Below, piece by piece: positions 62,836 through 64,000 of a stretch of 64,000 bases of DNA. Below the pieces are notes generated by a model. The model was not told where the DNA came from. It did no database searches and saw only the letters and a program-made list of their open reading frames with translations. The DNA lies in assembly GCA_028819435.1 (NCBI GenBank), contig JAPPLK010000003.1, positions 21,110 to 85,109 on the forward strand, read 5' to 3'. The position numbers were made by a program, and so were the translations under genes. Positions within the stretch are counted from its first letter, which is position 1. Each line of letters begins with the position of its first letter. Source of the stretch: Nitrospira sp. Lineage in GTDB: Bacteria; Nitrospirota; Nitrospiria; Nitrospirales; UBA8639.

Positions 62836-63846
62836 TCAGGCGTTCTGTACGTTGACCACGATGCTGTGCAGGCCCGTGGCGCCGTTGGGTTGGGGGCGGG
62901 TGATGGTTGAAGTTTGCACGGTGCCGGTCGTATCGACGGCGCGCACGGAGACCATGCTTTTGCCGTCCGGCATGTCGGGTCGCTGATAGTTCCAGATCAC
63001 CCAGGACCATGGGGATTGGGGCGGTTCGATGGTGGCATCGAGCCACGTTTTCTCCTGGTCGAAACTCAGTTGTACCAGGGCAATGGAATTGGGCCCGCCG
63101 AAGGCGATACCGCGGAATTGCACGTTGGGGCCGCGGATATCCTGGTAATGTCCCGGACTGTCGATTCGGGAAAAAATATGGATCGTGCCCTCGTCGGTCC
63201 ACCCTTTGCGCTGCCAGTAGCCCTGATAGTCCCCGTTGTACACCTCAATTTCCGTAATCCACTTGACGTTCTTGATGCCGTATAACCCGGGGACAATCAA
63301 ACGTACTGGAAACCCATGGGCCTTTGGAAGCTTTTCCCCGTTCATGAGATAGGCCAACATCACTTCATCGTGCATGGCCCGTTCAAAGGGGATGCTGTCA
63401 TGATAGGCGTCGGCTCCGCGAAAAATGACGTCTCTTGCGGTCTCAGCGTCGGCCCCGGCTTCAATCAGTAACTCTTTCAGGGAAATTCCCCGCCAGATGG
63501 CATTGCCGAGACTCGTTCCCCCCGGCAGGGTATCGATGCACATGAGGGTGGAGACCTGATCGAACGGTCTGCGATTCAGGAGATCCCGCCATTTGAGTAC
63601 CATGGGGTTGCTGACGGCGCCCTTGATTACCATTTGCCATTGCTCCTGGTCGAGATCGCGCGAGAGGTTGTACGGAGAGTCCATATAATTGACGGTATAA
63701 AATTTTTCATTGGGCGTGAAATAGTGTGTTTCACGTGGAGGAACGGCAAACATGCTGCCGAGGTCGCACCCGCCGGTAAGACTGCCGAGTCCCACCAAGG
63801 TACCCAAGCTGCCAAGTTGAAACAATTTGCGACGGGTAATATCCAT
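62836..63846 (-). CDS. molybdopterin-dependent oxidoreductase of the sulfite oxidase family, Tat-exported lipoprotein
   Basis: A 336-residue protein. The N-terminus carries a twin-arginine motif (MDITRRKLFQLGS) and a lipobox ending at Cys27 (GSLTGGCDL), so it is probably Tat-exported and lipid-anchored. The molybdenum ligand Cys103 lies in TLMCIDTLPGGTSLGNAIWRG. The SUOX fold follows, with RLIVPGLYGIKNVKWI and a C-terminal Ig-like dimerisation domain (VSVRAVDTTGTVQTS). No heme subunit is adjacent. The substrate could be sulfite, methionine sulfoxide or another compound; not decidable from this. Confidence 0.85.
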   Translation of the reverse strand: MDITRRKLFQLGSLGTLVGLGSLTGGCDLGSMFAVPPRETHYFTPNEKFYTVNYMDSPYNLSRDLDQEQWQMVIKGAVSNPMVLKWRDLLNRRPFDQVSTLMCIDTLPGGTSLGNAIWRGISLKELLIEAGADAETARDVIFRGADAYHDSIPFERAMHDEVMLAYLMNGEKLPKAHGFPVRLIVPGLYGIKNVKWITEIEVYNGDYQGYWQRKGWTDEGTIHIFSRIDSPGHYQDIRGPNVQFRGIAFGGPNSIALVQLSFDQEKTWLDATIEPPQSPWSWVIWNYQRPDMPDGKSMVSVRAVDTTGTVQTSTITRPQPNGATGLHSIVVNVQNA

Positions 63847-63935
63847 GGGCGAGAAGGGGAGATGTCTTTGAGGATCTTCAGTTCTTTGCCAGTACTATAG
63901 TACAGTGCCAGACCCTCTGCAAGAAGAAGAGCGTT

Positions 63936-64000
63936 ATGGGACAGCTTGTTGAGCCAAGACCAACGGAAGAGGTTCCCACGTCCTGCCTCCGTTATGTGAC
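63936..64000 (+). CDS. start of a gene running off the right edge (partial)
   Basis: ATG 63936 after aagaagaagagcgtt opens a frame MGQLVEPRPTEEVPTSCLRY followed by VT that continues past the window end. Too short to identify; divergent from the molybdenum enzyme gene, with tactatagta as a possible core promoter element at 63892-63901. Confidence 0.45.
   Translation, partial: MGQLVEPRPTEEVPTSCLRYV

Overview
The window reads as chromosome of a Gram-negative, GC-rich bacterium. Several things point to the Nitrospirota (Nitrospira-like) or a similar lineage, but this is an inference without any 16S gene: beta-barrel proteins ending in Phe, a chlorite-dismutase/HemQ-fold protein, NHL, IPT/TIG and Ycf48-type beta-propeller proteins, a short EF-Ts, and many extragenic palindromic repeats. 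Most of the sequence is dense housekeeping operons; repeats, an insertion sequence and defence remnants sit between them.

Layout. 1-5.2 kb: cobalamin nucleotide-loop and aminopropanol assembly (cobU, cobT, cobS, a Cys-rich CWC protein, cbiB, cobD) followed by a small anchored protein. 5.1-7.1 kb: Rieske protein, HNH protein overlapping a siroheme-synthase N-domain protein, and a thiamine-binding MTH1187-type protein. 7.1-9.5 kb: vapBC with a palindromic operator candidate, then a degenerate insertion sequence with 30-bp inverted ends. 9.5-13.5 kb: translation operon rpsB-tsf-pyrH-(palindromic MITE-like element)-frr-alr on the minus strand. 13.8-19.8 kb: a proA-like gene whose catalytic Cys is Thr, a SAM methyltransferase, tRNA-Met(CAU), unknown genes and the Cld/HemQ-fold gene. 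20-24.4 kb: an exported protein and two paralogous outer-membrane proteins flanking cinA. 24.4-31.4 kb: thpR, recA, alaS-mltG-ridA and an exported protein. 31.7-35.6 kb: a third outer-membrane paralogue broken in a run of seven Gs, a nine-codon relic of a fourth, and a coupled pair of exported IPT/TIG and Ycf48-like proteins. 35.7-42.7 kb: rsmE and a grpE-dnaK...dnaJ operon split by about 2.4 kb of unknown small genes and repeats. 42.8-48 kb: valS-nadC-birA-coaX. 48-55 kb: a tiny basic protein, a HAD hydrolase, a very large NHL/FN3 protein, a single-chain GmrSD-type nuclease and a large nested palindromic element. 55-61.3 kb: guaB-guaA and rluB-aspS. 61.3-64 kb: a restriction-modification locus with a truncated NgoMIV-family nuclease, and a molybdenum oxidoreductase.

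Most operons are held together by 1-4 nt start/stop overlaps (cbiB, dnaK, pyrH, alr, mltG, aspS and the Ycf48-like gene), so translational coupling is the rule. At least five families of short palindromic repeats occupy the spaces between operons, and one of them replaces the end of the restriction nuclease gene.

Nothing here is a clear-cut new defence or biosynthetic system. The most promising leads are the proA-like protein without its nucleophile, the outer-membrane protein family with a possible G-tract on/off switch, the Cld/HemQ-fold protein with a non-canonical distal residue, the coupled IPT/TIG plus Ycf48-like exported pair, two overlooked small genes behind dnaK, and the nested palindromic element at 54.65-55.0 kb.
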